A stretch of DNA of 64,000 bases from an uncultured Muribaculum sp. (GCA_910587665.1 CAJUMZ010000006.1:1-64000); one strand, 5' to 3'; numbered from the stretch's first letter, positions 53,225 to 61,893 are shown. Numbers and translations are program-made. Notes: a model not told the origin generated them from the letters alone.

Positions 53225-53668
53225 ATGAAAATAGGAAATGACTGGTGGACATCTCCCACCGAAAGCGAATCAGGGGCTCTCGTCATGGTCACAGGCAGAA
53301 GAGGCGTGGAGAAAGCCCGTGAATGCGGCAAATACAATATCCGTGTTGAAATAACATGGAAATACCCCGGCGACAAGGCAGGAATGCCGGATGAACCCAC
53401 GTCAATGGTAATGGAGGCTGTACAGCAAGCCATGACCGATACCTTTGACAAAGACCCGGTGGCAATACTTACAGGCATATATACCGGCGACAATGAACGC
53501 AACTGGATATTTTACACCACATCTGTCCATATCTTTGAAAAGAAGATCAATGTGGCCCTTGCGCCGTTTGACCTCCTGCCGATAACCATCTATACCGAAA
53601 ATGATCCGGAATGGCTTGAATATGACGAGATGCGCGAAGCCTCCGAGATTGCTCCGTCGGATGACTGA
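53225..53668 (+). CDS. DUF695-like cytoplasmic protein
   Basis: This 147-residue protein has no signal or membrane segment. Its features (DWWTSPTESESGALVMVTGR, YNIRVEITWKYPGDKAGMPDEPTS, GIYTGDNERNWIFYTTSVHIF, and a C-terminal TIYTENDPEWLEYDEM) resemble the DUF695 family. The conserved Gly-Asp-Asn-Glu-Arg-Asn-Trp stretch is the clearest mark. Its function is not known. It appears monocistronic, and no canonical -7 box was seen upstream. It converges on lpxA with a hairpin between. Confidence 0.65.
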   Translation: MKIGNDWWTSPTESESGALVMVTGRRGVEKARECGKYNIRVEITWKYPGDKAGMPDEPTSMVMEAVQQAMTDTFDKDPVAILTGIYTGDNERNWIFYTTSVHIFEKKINVALAPFDLLPITIYTENDPEWLEYDEMREASEIAPSDD

Positions 53669-53695
53669 CACCACATTGCCGTTAAATCGTCAATA

Positions 53696-53737
53696 CGGCG
53701 CAAGCCAATGTGATTGCATACACACAGGCTTGCGCCG
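53696..53737. terminator. Hairpin between the DUF695 gene and lpxA
   Basis: An 11-bp perfect stem (53696-53706 with 53727-53737) is followed by AAAATTTT. It lies between two convergent genes and probably ends both transcripts. Confidence 0.75.
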
Positions 53738-53769
53738 CAAAATTTTCCTGACAATGCCGCGGTCAGCAA

Positions 53770-54546
53770 TTACACATACCCGCGTATAATACCACGCTTG
53801 GCGTTACGGACAAACAATATTATCTCATCACGCTCCTTTGTAGCCGGAAGCTCTGCCTCGATGCGCTCTACCGCCTCACTGACATTGAGTCCCGACAGAT
53901 ACAAGTAACGATAAATCTCCTGAATGTCGCGTATCTGCTCATTGGTGAAATTGCGGCGGCGCAAGCCAATGGAGTTTACACCGGCATACGCGATAGGATC
54001 ACGCGCAGCTTTTACATAAGGAGGGATATCCTTGTTGACAAGCGCGCCACCCTGCACCATCACGTGGGGACCAATGTGGCAGAACTGATGCACAAGTGTA
54101 CCTCCGCCTATCACGGCAAAATTGTCAACGACAACCTCGCCTGCGAGCTGGGTGGCATTGGACATGATCACATTGTCGCCTACCACACAGTCATGCGCCA
54201 CATGGCAGTAAGCCATGATAAGGCAATTGCTACCCACTACAGTCTTGCCTTTTGCCGCAGTACCTCGGTTAATAGTAACACACTCGCGGATAGTGGTGTT
54301 GTCACCGACAATCGCAAGCGTTTCCTCGCCCCTGAACTTCAAATCCTGAGGTATGGCACCGATCACCGCACCCGGAAAAATCACGCAATTCTTACCGATA
54401 CGCGCTCCTTCCATTATAGTCACATTACTTCCTATACGGGTACCCTCGCCGATCTCAACGTTCTGGTCAATGGTGACAAACGGGTCGATCACTACATTTG
54501 AGGCGATTTTAGCCGCAGGATGTACATATGCTAAAGGTTGTTTCAT
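53770..54546 (-). CDS. lpxA: Acyl-ACP--UDP-N-acetylglucosamine O-acyltransferase
   Basis: LpxA adds the first 3-hydroxyacyl chain to UDP-GlcNAc in lipid A synthesis. The 258-residue protein is built of left-handed beta-helix hexapeptide repeats (IASNVVIDPFVTID, IGEGTRIGSNVTI, and so on), with the catalytic His in the AYCHVAHDCVVGD block and the GLRRRNF segment after the helix. The C-terminal helical domain follows. The length is standard. It is the last of three lpx genes on the minus strand, 19 nt after lpxC/fabZ. Confidence 0.96.
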   Translation of the reverse strand: MKQPLAYVHPAAKIASNVVIDPFVTIDQNVEIGEGTRIGSNVTIMEGARIGKNCVIFPGAVIGAIPQDLKFRGEETLAIVGDNTTIRECVTINRGTAAKGKTVVGSNCLIMAYCHVAHDCVVGDNVIMSNATQLAGEVVVDNFAVIGGGTLVHQFCHIGPHVMVQGGALVNKDIPPYVKAARDPIAYAGVNSIGLRRRNFTNEQIRDIQEIYRYLYLSGLNVSEAVERIEAELPATKERDEIILFVRNAKRGIIRGYV

Positions 54547-54565
54547 ATTATTTTCGTAGTATTAT

Positions 54566-55948
54566 TTATTTGTTTTTTACAATCTGCGCCATGAACTCAC
54601 ATTCAGTCACAATCTTTTCCCCGACAAAAGCGTATCCCTTCATGATGGCACAACCGCGACGGAGCGGTGTCATGAATGATACATGGAATATAAGTGTATC
54701 GCCGGGCACTACCTTGTTTCTAAACTTCACATTGTCAATCTTCATGAAGTAGGTAGAGTATTTTTCGGGATCGTCAACCGTGCTCAATACGAGCAATCCG
54801 CCTGTCTGAGCCATTGCCTCAACCTGAAGCACACCCGGCATTACAGGCTCCTGCGGGAAGTGACCCTGGAAAAATGGTTCATTGCCGGTAACGTTTTTAA
54901 GTCCGACAATATAATTCTCACCTTTATCAATCACCTTGTCGACAAGGAGGAACGGATAGCGGTGAGGCAGCAGCTCGCGTATGCGGTTTACATCCATAAG
55001 CGGCTCAAGCGACGGATTGTAGACAGGAGCCTGGATTTCCTGATGCTTTATCTCCTTACGGATCTTTTTGGCAAATGTGGTATTGATCGAGTGACCGGGA
55101 CGGGTGGCAATAACCTTACCCTTGAGCGGGCGACCGATCAAGGCGATATCACCAAGCACGTCAAGAAGCTTGTGACGCGCAGGCTCGTTCTCGGCAAACA
55201 AGGGGAAGTCGTTTATATAACCAAACTCGGTCACATTCTTGTGGGGCACCCCCATAAGGTCAGCAAGACGGTCAAGCTCAGCCTGCTCCATCGGGCTGTC
55301 ATAAATCACTATGGCATTGTCAAGGTCACCACCCTTTATCAGGTTGCCCTTTACAAGAGGCTCTACCTCACGGACAAATACAAATGTACGGCTCGCTCCG
55401 ATCTCACGGGAAAAATCATCAAGATGATCAAGAGAAGCAAACTGATTGGAAAGCACGGGAGAGTCAAAAGCCACCATAGTGTCAATGCTGAACTCATCAT
55501 CAGGGAGCACAACTATGGAAGACCCGGTTGTGTCATCACGCACCTCGATTTTCTGCTTGACAACATAAAAATCCTTGTCAGCCGCCTGCTCTTCCATACC
55601 GACGTTTATAATTTTCTCACAGTATTCCTTTGCACTTCCGTCAAGGATAGGAAGCTCCGGGGCGTTAAGCTTTATCAGGCAGTTGTCAATGCCAAAAGCA
55701 TACAGCGCCGCAAGGGCATGCTCTATGGTGCTGATCTTTATATCACCCTTGCTTATCACCGTGCCACGGGTAGTTGCTGTCACATATTCTGCAAGCGCGT
55801 CAATTACCGGCTCACCTTCGAGGTCAATACGCTGAAACTTATAGCCATGATTGTCAGGTGCAGGACAAAACTCCGCATCTATCATCAATCCGGTATGCAG
55901 CCCTTTTCCATTAACCTTAAAGGACTCCTTGAGTGTACGTTGTTTCAT
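54566..55948 (-). CDS. lpxC-fabZ: Bifunctional UDP-3-O-acyl-GlcNAc deacetylase / 3-hydroxyacyl-ACP dehydratase
   Basis: This 460-residue protein joins LpxC, the zinc deacetylase that commits lipid A synthesis, to FabZ, the fatty-acid dehydratase. The LpxC half (about 1-305) has the opening QRTLKESFKVNGKGLHTG, the zinc ligand in STIEHALAALYA and the His-Asp pair in RHKLLDVLGDIAL. The FabZ half (about 315-460) has RELLPHRYPFLLVDKV, with the catalytic His in GHFPQEPVMPG and the Glu in VLQVEAMAQTGG. The fusion is a mark of Bacteroidota. Both halves look active. Confidence 0.97.
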   Translation of the reverse strand: MKQRTLKESFKVNGKGLHTGLMIDAEFCPAPDNHGYKFQRIDLEGEPVIDALAEYVTATTRGTVISKGDIKISTIEHALAALYAFGIDNCLIKLNAPELPILDGSAKEYCEKIINVGMEEQAADKDFYVVKQKIEVRDDTTGSSIVVLPDDEFSIDTMVAFDSPVLSNQFASLDHLDDFSREIGASRTFVFVREVEPLVKGNLIKGGDLDNAIVIYDSPMEQAELDRLADLMGVPHKNVTEFGYINDFPLFAENEPARHKLLDVLGDIALIGRPLKGKVIATRPGHSINTTFAKKIRKEIKHQEIQAPVYNPSLEPLMDVNRIRELLPHRYPFLLVDKVIDKGENYIVGLKNVTGNEPFFQGHFPQEPVMPGVLQVEAMAQTGGLLVLSTVDDPEKYSTYFMKIDNVKFRNKVVPGDTLIFHVSFMTPLRRGCAIMKGYAFVGEKIVTECEFMAQIVKNK

Positions 55949-55969
55949 AACTGTTGTATGATGATTGTA

Positions 55970-56995
55970 TTACTTATTATTTAATTCCTTTTTAATACGG
56001 CTCACCTCGTCATAAAGCTTGCCAAGATTTTTAACGTTCACGGTCTGACGTGCAAAATCCTTGATGTCAACTGCCGGATAACCCATTATACGGCTGCCGG
56101 GGGCAATATCCTTGTTAAGCCCCGACTGGGCACCTATCTGCACATTGTCACCCACATGGATATGACCGGCGAATCCGGTCTGACCGCCTACCATACAATT
56201 TGCGCCGATCTTGGTAGAGCCGGCGACACCCGCCTGCGAAGCCATCACGGTGTTTTCACCTATCTCGCAGTTGTGAGCCACCTGGATAAGGTTGTCAAGC
56301 TTGACCCCTTTCTTTATGCGGGTGCATCCCATTGTCGCGCGGTCAATCGTAGTATTGGCACCAATCTCGACATTGTCCTCCAAAACTACGATTCCTATCT
56401 GTGGAATCTTGTTGTAGACGCCATTAACAGGGGCAAATCCGAAGCCATCGGCACCAACCACGGCTCCTGAATGCAGTATACATCCCGCACCAATCTTGCA
56501 ACCATGATATATCTTAACCCCGGGATAAAGAATCGTATTATCACCGATCTCTACTCCCGGACCCACATAACACTGCGGATAGATCTTGACACCCTTTCCG
56601 AGCCTGACGCCCTCTGCCACATAGGAAAAAGCCCCTACATAGACGTCATCGCCAACAGTGACCCCGGCAGCCACATGACATGGCTGTTCAAGCCCTGCGG
56701 GATGAGGCGCCGACATCTTGCTTACCATATCAAGCAGCTGAGCCACAGTAGCATAAGGATCATCAACCCTTATGAGGGTGGCTTTGACAGGATGCTCAAG
56801 ATGGAAATCACGACGTATCAACACGACCGAACTGCCAGTATTATACAGATAATGAGTATACTTGGGATTGGCAAGGAATGATATTGCCCCGGGATGCCCT
56901 TCCTCAATCTTAGCGAATGTGCTTACTTTGGCATCGCCGTTTCCTTCCACGGTGCCGTTGACAAGAGCTGCTATTTGGGTTGCGGAAAACTCCAT
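55970..56995 (-). CDS. lpxD: UDP-3-O-acylglucosamine N-acyltransferase
   Basis: LpxD adds the second 3-hydroxyacyl chain in lipid A synthesis. The 341-residue protein has the N-terminal uridine-binding domain (about 1-100, with [14 protein letters not shown]), followed by hexapeptide repeats from about 105. The catalytic His is in [19 protein letters not shown], and GADGFGFAP is a signature of the acyl-binding part. The C-terminal helix (about 315-341) ends the protein. It is first in the lpxD-lpxC/fabZ-lpxA unit, with 21 nt to the next gene. lpxB is not in the window. Confidence 0.96.
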   Translation of the reverse strand: MEFSATQIAALVNGTVEGNGDAKVSTFAKIEEGHPGAISFLANPKYTHYLYNTGSSVVLIRRDFHLEHPVKATLIRVDDPYATVAQLLDMVSKMSAPHPAGLEQPCHVAAGVTVGDDVYVGAFSYVAEGVRLGKGVKIYPQCYVGPGVEIGDNTILYPGVKIYHGCKIGAGCILHSGAVVGADGFGFAPVNGVYNKIPQIGIVVLEDNVEIGANTTIDRATMGCTRIKKGVKLDNLIQVAHNCEIGENTVMASQAGVAGSTKIGANCMVGGQTGFAGHIHVGDNVQIGAQSGLNKDIAPGSRIMGYPAVDIKDFARQTVNVKNLGKLYDEVSRIKKELNNK

Positions 56996-57150
56996 TGCTT
57001 TGTTATGAAAAGGTCAATTTTACAATTTTAATATGCAAAGGTGCGTAAAATTTTTCAAAACGCCACGATAAAGCAGCGGAAAATGTAATCCCAAGGAGTA
57101 TTATTTATCACTTTTTCCATCTTTTTGTCAGAATCTGCACTGAACCCTCG

Positions 57151-57178
57151 TATCTTTGACTATGTCTTAGTATCTTTG
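57151..57178 (+). promoter_or_regulatory. Two tandem -7 elements before rsmG
   Basis: Two identical TATCTTTG boxes (57151-57158 and 57171-57178) lie upstream of the rsmG start at 57201. The first has TTG 23 nt upstream, longer than the usual spacer. The duplication could give two start sites, though chance is not excluded. Confidence 0.45.
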
Positions 57179-57200
57179 CATAACTATAAAAGCAGGAATC

Positions 57201-57821
57201 ATGATAGAGTGTCTAACAAAATATTTTGACCTTACCGACAGGCAAAAAGAGCAGTTTGAAAAACTTGGGGTGCTTTACCCTGAATGGAACGAAAAGATAA
57301 ACGTGATTTCACGTAAAGATATCGACAACCTGTATGTGAACCATATCCTTCACTCCCTGTCAATAGCAAAATTCATCACCCCGAAACCCGCCACAACATT
57401 CCTTGACATGGGTACCGGAGGAGGATTTCCGGGTATACCGCTTGCAATAATGTGGGGCGACTGCCGGTTTCATCTGATCGACCGCATAGGTAAAAAATTG
57501 CGCGTTGCCGAAGATATCGCCAACAAAATAGGGCTTGACAATGTTACATTTCAACATGGTGACATCGGAGAATGCCATGACAGATACGATTTTGTAGTAA
57601 GCCGCGCGGTCATGCGCCTTGACGAACTTGTGCCGCTGATAAAAAAGAATATCAGTCCAGTGTCCAAAAACGGCTACCCCAACGGTCTCATATGCCTTAA
57701 GGGAGGCAATCTTGACGGGGAAACGGCAAATGTGCGCTATCCTGTCATTGAGGAAGAGGTAAGTCGATATTTCAACGAGCCATTCTTCGACACCAAGAAA
57801 CTGGTATATGTACAAATCTGA
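57201..57821 (+). CDS. rsmG: 16S rRNA (guanine527-N7)-methyltransferase
   Basis: RsmG methylates G527 of 16S rRNA with S-adenosylmethionine; its loss gives low-level streptomycin resistance in other bacteria. The 206-residue protein starts with LTDRQKEQFEKLGVLYPEWNEKINVISRKD and has the SAM-binding motif FLDMGTGGGFPGIPLAI, the RIGKKLRVAEDIA segment and SRAVMRLDELVPLI. All family blocks are present. Two -7 boxes lie upstream, and an MBL hydrolase gene follows after 14 nt. Confidence 0.95.
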   Translation: MIECLTKYFDLTDRQKEQFEKLGVLYPEWNEKINVISRKDIDNLYVNHILHSLSIAKFITPKPATTFLDMGTGGGFPGIPLAIMWGDCRFHLIDRIGKKLRVAEDIANKIGLDNVTFQHGDIGECHDRYDFVVSRAVMRLDELVPLIKKNISPVSKNGYPNGLICLKGGNLDGETANVRYPVIEEEVSRYFNEPFFDTKKLVYVQI

Positions 57822-57835
57822 CAATAATACACTCT

Positions 57836-58483
57836 ATGTTGAAGATCAAGCAATTCACATTTAACATGTTTGGGATAAACACCTATCTCGTGTGGAATCC
57901 CGAGACAGGAGAGGCTGCAGTTATAGACCCCGGCATGATAAATGACAAGGAACAATCGCAGCTCGACCGGTTTATATCCGACAACGGGCTTGCCGTGCAC
58001 AATCTTATAAACACCCACATGCACGTCGATCACATATTTGGCGACCTGCACATAAAAGACAAATATGGCGTCGACATAGCCGCATCACCTGACGACAGTT
58101 TCCTCGGTGAACGTGCCGCGATGCAATGCCGCATGTTCGGGCTTCCCGATGACATGACGTCGGTAAAAATCGACCGTGAGCTAAAAGAGGGTGACACAAT
58201 TGACATCGGCGGCGAAAAGGTCGAGATACTTTCCGTGCCGGGACATTCGCCCGGCAGTCTCGTTCTCTATTTTCCTGAATCAGGATGGGCGATAACCGGT
58301 GACGTACTATTTCGTCGCAGCATCGGGCGCACTGACCTCGTTGCCGGCAATCACGCCCAACTCATCGACGGCATCAGCAAGAAACTATACACACTTCCTG
58401 ACAGCACTATAGTATATCCGGGACATGGAGAGCCAACGACCATCGGGGAGGAAAAGAAAGAAAATCCGTTTGTCATAGGATAG
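57836..58483 (+). CDS. MBL-fold metallo-hydrolase (glyoxalase II-like)
   Basis: This 215-residue cytoplasmic protein has the metallo-beta-lactamase fold. The metal ligands are in THMHVDHIFG (HxHxDH), in VPGHSPGSLVLYF, in TGDVLF (Asp) and in PGHGEPTT near the C-terminus, all conserved. It resembles the YcbL/glyoxalase II group that hydrolyses thioesters, though the substrate is uncertain. It shares a transcript with rsmG. After it comes the promoter and leader of the aromatic operon. Confidence 0.9.
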   Translation: MLKIKQFTFNMFGINTYLVWNPETGEAAVIDPGMINDKEQSQLDRFISDNGLAVHNLINTHMHVDHIFGDLHIKDKYGVDIAASPDDSFLGERAAMQCRMFGLPDDMTSVKIDRELKEGDTIDIGGEKVEILSVPGHSPGSLVLYFPESGWAITGDVLFRRSIGRTDLVAGNHAQLIDGISKKLYTLPDSTIVYPGHGEPTTIGEEKKENPFVIG

Positions 58484-58542
58484 CCTCAAAGAATCAAGAT
58501 ATGCAAAATTTAAGAAAATCCCACAATTTTTCGATAATTTTG

Positions 58543-58573
58543 TTGCAGATTTAAAAGATATGACTTACTTTTG
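58543..58573 (+). promoter_or_regulatory. Promoter of the pheA operon
   Basis: TTG (58543-58545), a 20-nt spacer and TACTTTTG (58566-58573) fit the Bacteroidota consensus. Transcription would start near 58578-58582, about 20 nt before the leader ORF at 58601. Confidence 0.7.
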
Positions 58574-58600
58574 TAGCATCAAACAAGAAAACAATTGACA

Positions 58601-58654
58601 ATGACTCGATTTTACGCATATTACTTTTCTTACTTTTATTTCGCAAGAAATTAA
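58601..58654 (+). CDS. Phe/Tyr-rich leader peptide of the pheA operon
   Basis: This ORF of 17 codons encodes MTRFYAYYFSYFYFARN. Four Phe and five Tyr make up 9 of 17 residues, a composition expected for a regulatory leader peptide that measures supply of charged tRNA-Phe and tRNA-Tyr. It begins about 20 nt after the predicted transcription start and ends just where the left arm of a possible antiterminator begins (58651-58660). The next genes make exactly Phe and Tyr. No Shine-Dalgarno is present, as usual in this phylum. It is too short for normal gene calling, so the support is the composition, position and the paired RNA structures. Confidence 0.85.
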   Translation: MTRFYAYYFSYFYFARN

Positions 58655-58744
58655 AGCGGGTAAGCATGTGTAATTTTTTTGAGCTTAAAATTAGAAAATA
58701 AAACATCAAAGTCCCGCTCCTTTAACAGAGGTCGGGACTTTGAT
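58651..58744 (+). promoter_or_regulatory. Transcription attenuator with terminator and antiterminator of the pheA operon
   Basis: Terminator: bases 58705-58716 pair perfectly (12 bp) with 58733-58744; an inner CCT/AGG helix can extend it. Antiterminator: TTAAAGCGGG (58651-58660) can pair with CCCGCT (58713-58718) and, after a 2-nt bulge, TTTAA (58721-58725), which would take away the left terminator arm. TAAGC (58661-58665) can also pair with GCTTA (58683-58687) inside the loop. A ribosome at the leader stop would cover 58651-58660 and let the terminator form; a ribosome stalled on upstream aromatic codons would leave it free. This is the logic of ribosome-mediated attenuation. No folding program was run. 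Confidence 0.82.
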
Positions 58745-58763
58745 TATATATGGACAGGTTATT

Positions 58764-59612
58764 ATGAAGAAACGTGTGACAATACAAGGGGTTGCCGGTT
58801 GCTACCACGATGCCGCGGCAAGACTCTATTTCGGCAACGAGGAAATAGATACCGTGCCCTGCGACTCTTTCCCCGATATGTTTGATCTGCTTGCCGATGA
58901 CGCGTCGATGCTTGGTATTCTCGCAATAGAGAACACAATCGCAGGCTCATTGCTCCAAAACCACGAACTGCTCAGGAAAAGCCACATGCAGATAGTTGGA
59001 GAATTCAAGATGCGCATTTCCCATACACTTGCTGCACTCCCCGGCCAGACTATCGACGAACTTACCGAGGTCAACTCTCACCCGATGGCATTGCGTCAAT
59101 GTGAGCAGTTTCTTCACCGTCACCCCAATCTCCGGATGATTGAAAAGTTTGACACTGCGGGTAGTGCCAAGGAGATTGCCGAGCAAAAGCTTACAGGACA
59201 TGCCGCAGTATGCGGAGAGTATGCGGCAAATCTTTACGGGCTGAATATCTTATGTCGCGAAATAGAGACCAACAAGCGTAACTTCACCCGTTTCCTCATC
59301 ATCTCCGATCCGCTCATCGCATCGGAGATGATGCCTCCGGAGGGAGAAATCGACAAGGCGTCGATAGTATTCACACTGCCTCATACCAAGGGCGCGCTGT
59401 CAAAAATACTTACCATATTGTCATTTTACGACATTAACCTGTCTAAGATACAATCAATGCCTATAGTTGGCAGGGAATGGGAATACCGGTTCTATGTCGA
59501 CCTCACTTTCGACAGTTTCGCACGTTACCGCCAGTCGATTGACGCTGTGCGCCCGCTGTTAAACGATCTGCGTATATTAGGAGAATATAAAGCTTGCCAA
59601 AATGAAATCTGA
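58764..59612 (+). CDS. pheA: Prephenate dehydratase
   Basis: This monofunctional PheA converts prephenate to phenylpyruvate. The 282-residue protein starts at the ATG at 58764 (MKKRVTIQGVAG), downstream of the attenuator; a longer reading from 58740 would begin inside the terminator stem. It has the GVAGCYHDAAARLYFG opening, the active-site motif LAIENTIAGSLL, and NFTRFLIIS containing the catalytic Thr-Arg-Phe. A C-terminal ACT domain (KGALSKILTILSFYDINLSKIQSMP) should bind Phe for feedback control. No chorismate mutase domain is attached; that activity is in the DAHP synthase fusion two genes on. It overlaps the aminotransferase gene by 11 nt. Confidence 0.95.
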   Translation: MKKRVTIQGVAGCYHDAAARLYFGNEEIDTVPCDSFPDMFDLLADDASMLGILAIENTIAGSLLQNHELLRKSHMQIVGEFKMRISHTLAALPGQTIDELTEVNSHPMALRQCEQFLHRHPNLRMIEKFDTAGSAKEIAEQKLTGHAAVCGEYAANLYGLNILCREIETNKRNFTRFLIISDPLIASEMMPPEGEIDKASIVFTLPHTKGALSKILTILSFYDINLSKIQSMPIVGREWEYRFYVDLTFDSFARYRQSIDAVRPLLNDLRILGEYKACQNEI

Positions 59613-60786
59613 AACTACATCAATCACTCCCGCATCACGAGTGCAGGAAGTCAAAGAATATTACTTTTCAAAACGTCTGCGTGAGATTGCCGAACTCAAT
59701 GCCAAAGGCGCCGACATCATATCGCTCGGAATCGGAGGTCCCGACCGACCGCCCCACGAGGATGTGATCACCACCCTCGCTACGGAAGCGGCTCAACCGG
59801 ACAATCACAGCTATCAGCCCTATGTCGGATTGCCGGCTCTCCGGAAAGCGTTTGCCGACTGGTATGCCCGGTGGTACAACGTAAATCTTGATCCCGACAC
59901 GGAGATACAGCCGCTTATCGGCTCAAAGGAAGGAATATTGCATGTATCGCTGACATTCCTTAATCCCGGTGACGGGGTGCTTGTGCCCAACCCTGGATAT
60001 CCCACCTACTCTTCCGTAAGCAGGCTTGCCCAGGCTCAGATATACAATTATGACCTCACGGAAGAAAACGGATGGATGCCCGATTTTGACGCTCTTGAAA
60101 GATTACCGCTTGACAAGATAAAGCTTATGTGGATAAATTATCCACACATGCCCACCGGTACACCGGCAACATTGGAATTATTCGAGAAAATCGTGAAATT
60201 CGGCAAAAAGCACAACATAGTGATAGCCCACGACAATCCTTACAGTTTTATCCTTAATGACAAGCCGCTCAGTCTGCTACAGATCGACGGGGCAAAAGAG
60301 ATCGCCATAGAGATGAACTCAATGAGCAAGTCACACAATATGGCGGGATGGCGTGTCGGGATGCTCGCATCCAATCCCACATTTATCAACTGGATACTGA
60401 AAGTAAAATCCAATATCGACTCCGGACAGTTCAAGCCGGTAATGCTTGCAGCCGCAAAAGGTCTTGCCGCCGGCAAAGAATGGTATGACGAAGTAAATAC
60501 CGTTTATGCCTCCCGCAGAAAGGTGGCTGAACAGATCATGGACGAACTCGGATGCCGGTTTGATCCCAACCAAAGGGGATTGTTTCTATGGGGGCGCATC
60601 CCGGAGAGCTATGCCTCGAGCGAGCAACTCGCCGACAAAGTGCTGTATGATGCATCGGTATTTATAACCCCCGGATTTATATTCGGAAGCAATGGTGACC
60701 GGTATATCCGCATCTCTTTATGTGCCACCGAAGAAAATATGCGGCGTGCGCTCGACCGCATTAAAGAAATGAATAACAAAAAATAA
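59602..60786 (+). CDS. Class I/II aminotransferase, probably aromatic
   Basis: This 394-residue protein is a PLP-dependent fold-type I aminotransferase. It has SLGIGGPDRPPHEDV for substrate binding, GSKEGILHVSLTFL, NYPHMPTGTPA in place of the common NPNNPTG loop, AHDNPYSF with the PLP Asp, and the Schiff-base lysine in SMSKSHNMAGWRVG. Its place between pheA and the DAHP synthase/chorismate mutase strongly suggests it forms Phe and Tyr from phenylpyruvate and 4-hydroxyphenylpyruvate. The sequence alone resembles LL-diaminopimelate and aspartate aminotransferases. Its start overlaps pheA by 11 nt, so translation is likely coupled. Confidence 0.9.
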   Translation: MKSETTSITPASRVQEVKEYYFSKRLREIAELNAKGADIISLGIGGPDRPPHEDVITTLATEAAQPDNHSYQPYVGLPALRKAFADWYARWYNVNLDPDTEIQPLIGSKEGILHVSLTFLNPGDGVLVPNPGYPTYSSVSRLAQAQIYNYDLTEENGWMPDFDALERLPLDKIKLMWINYPHMPTGTPATLELFEKIVKFGKKHNIVIAHDNPYSFILNDKPLSLLQIDGAKEIAIEMNSMSKSHNMAGWRVGMLASNPTFINWILKVKSNIDSGQFKPVMLAAAKGLAAGKEWYDEVNTVYASRRKVAEQIMDELGCRFDPNQRGLFLWGRIPESYASSEQLADKVLYDASVFITPGFIFGSNGDRYIRISLCATEENMRRALDRIKEMNNKK

Positions 60787-60799
60787 AAACATACTACTC

Positions 60800-61879
60800 A
60801 TGACTGATTTACAACCACTACTGAAAGGATCGCGGAAAGATCTGCATCCCATCATAATAGCCGGTCCGTGCAGCGCCGAGACTGAGGAACAGGTACTATC
60901 CACGGCAAGGGATCTCGCTAAAAACGGTATAAAAATATTCCGTGCCGGAATATGGAAGCCGCGTACAAAGCCGGGCGGCTTTGAAGGCATCGGTGTGGAA
61001 GGACTGCAATGGCTGAAGCGTGTAAAAGAAGAAACCGGCATGCTTACCGCGACAGAAGTCGCCACCCGTCAACATGTGGAAGCCGCACTTAATGCGGATG
61101 TCGACATACTATGGATCGGGGCACGCACATCAGCCAACCCATTCGCAATGCAGGAAATAGCCGACGCGCTCCACGATGCGGCGGTCGATATCCCTGTCTT
61201 GGTCAAAAATCCGGTAAACCCTGACCTTGAGCTATGGATAGGCGCACTTCAACGCCTGTACAATGCCGGCATACACCGATTGGGAGCAATCCACCGTGGA
61301 TTCAGTTCCTATGGCAAGCATCTTTACCGGAATCTCCCCCAATGGCACATACCTATCGAACTTCGCCGCCGTTTCCCGAATCTTCCACTAATCTCCGACC
61401 CGAGCCATATCGGTGGCAAGCGGGAACTTGTGGCACCCCTGTCGCAACAAGCTCTTGACATGGGCTTTGACGGATTGATCATTGAAAGCCACTGCGACCC
61501 CGACTGTGCATGGAGCGACAAAGCCCAGCAGGTCACCCCGGATGTGCTTAATTTCATACTCAACACCCTTGTGCTACGCGACTCCTCAGTAACAACCGAA
61601 AGCCTGACTTTACTTCGCCAACAGATTGATGAGCTTGACAACGAGCTGCTTGAAGTACTCAACAAGCGCATGAGGGTTTCACGCGAAATCGGTCAATATA
61701 AAAAAGAACACCGCATGCCGGTGTTGCAGATCGGGCGACATGACGAGATCATGCAATCACGCGCCAAACTCGCGGAAGAGATGGGAATGAGCGGCGACTT
61801 TATGCGCCGGGTACTCGCAGCGATCCATGAAGAGTCAGTGCGCCAACAGATTGAAGTGTTTAACGACCGTACCCACTAA
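60800..61879 (+). CDS. Bifunctional DAHP synthase / chorismate mutase
   Basis: This 359-residue enzyme joins 3-deoxy-7-phosphoheptulonate synthase, the first step of the shikimate pathway, to an AroQ-type chorismate mutase, the first step of the Phe/Tyr branch. The synthase part (about 1-255) has IAGPCSAETEEQ, FRAGIWKPRTKPGGFEG, LWIGARTSANPFAMQ, the lysine in VLVKNPVN, and LISDPSHIGG. The mutase part (about 268-355) has LTLLRQQIDELDNELLEVLNKRMRVSREIGQYKKEH. In related fusions of Bacteroidales and Bacilli the mutase part also mediates feedback by prephenate or chorismate. Here it would supply prephenate for both pheA and tyrA. Confidence 0.93.
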   Translation: MTDLQPLLKGSRKDLHPIIIAGPCSAETEEQVLSTARDLAKNGIKIFRAGIWKPRTKPGGFEGIGVEGLQWLKRVKEETGMLTATEVATRQHVEAALNADVDILWIGARTSANPFAMQEIADALHDAAVDIPVLVKNPVNPDLELWIGALQRLYNAGIHRLGAIHRGFSSYGKHLYRNLPQWHIPIELRRRFPNLPLISDPSHIGGKRELVAPLSQQALDMGFDGLIIESHCDPDCAWSDKAQQVTPDVLNFILNTLVLRDSSVTTESLTLLRQQIDELDNELLEVLNKRMRVSREIGQYKKEHRMPVLQIGRHDEIMQSRAKLAEEMGMSGDFMRRVLAAIHEESVRQQIEVFNDRTH

Positions 61880-61893
61880 TTTGCCGTAATCAG

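Noticed and set aside
54683..55984. Long plus-strand open frame (433 codons) opposite lpxC-fabZ
   Set aside because: It is antisense to a fully conserved gene and shows no family motif; long antisense frames are common in this codon usage.
58681..58700. A riboswitch in the pheA leader
   Set aside because: The region is fully explained by leader ORF, antiterminator and terminator; no conserved aptamer core was recognised.
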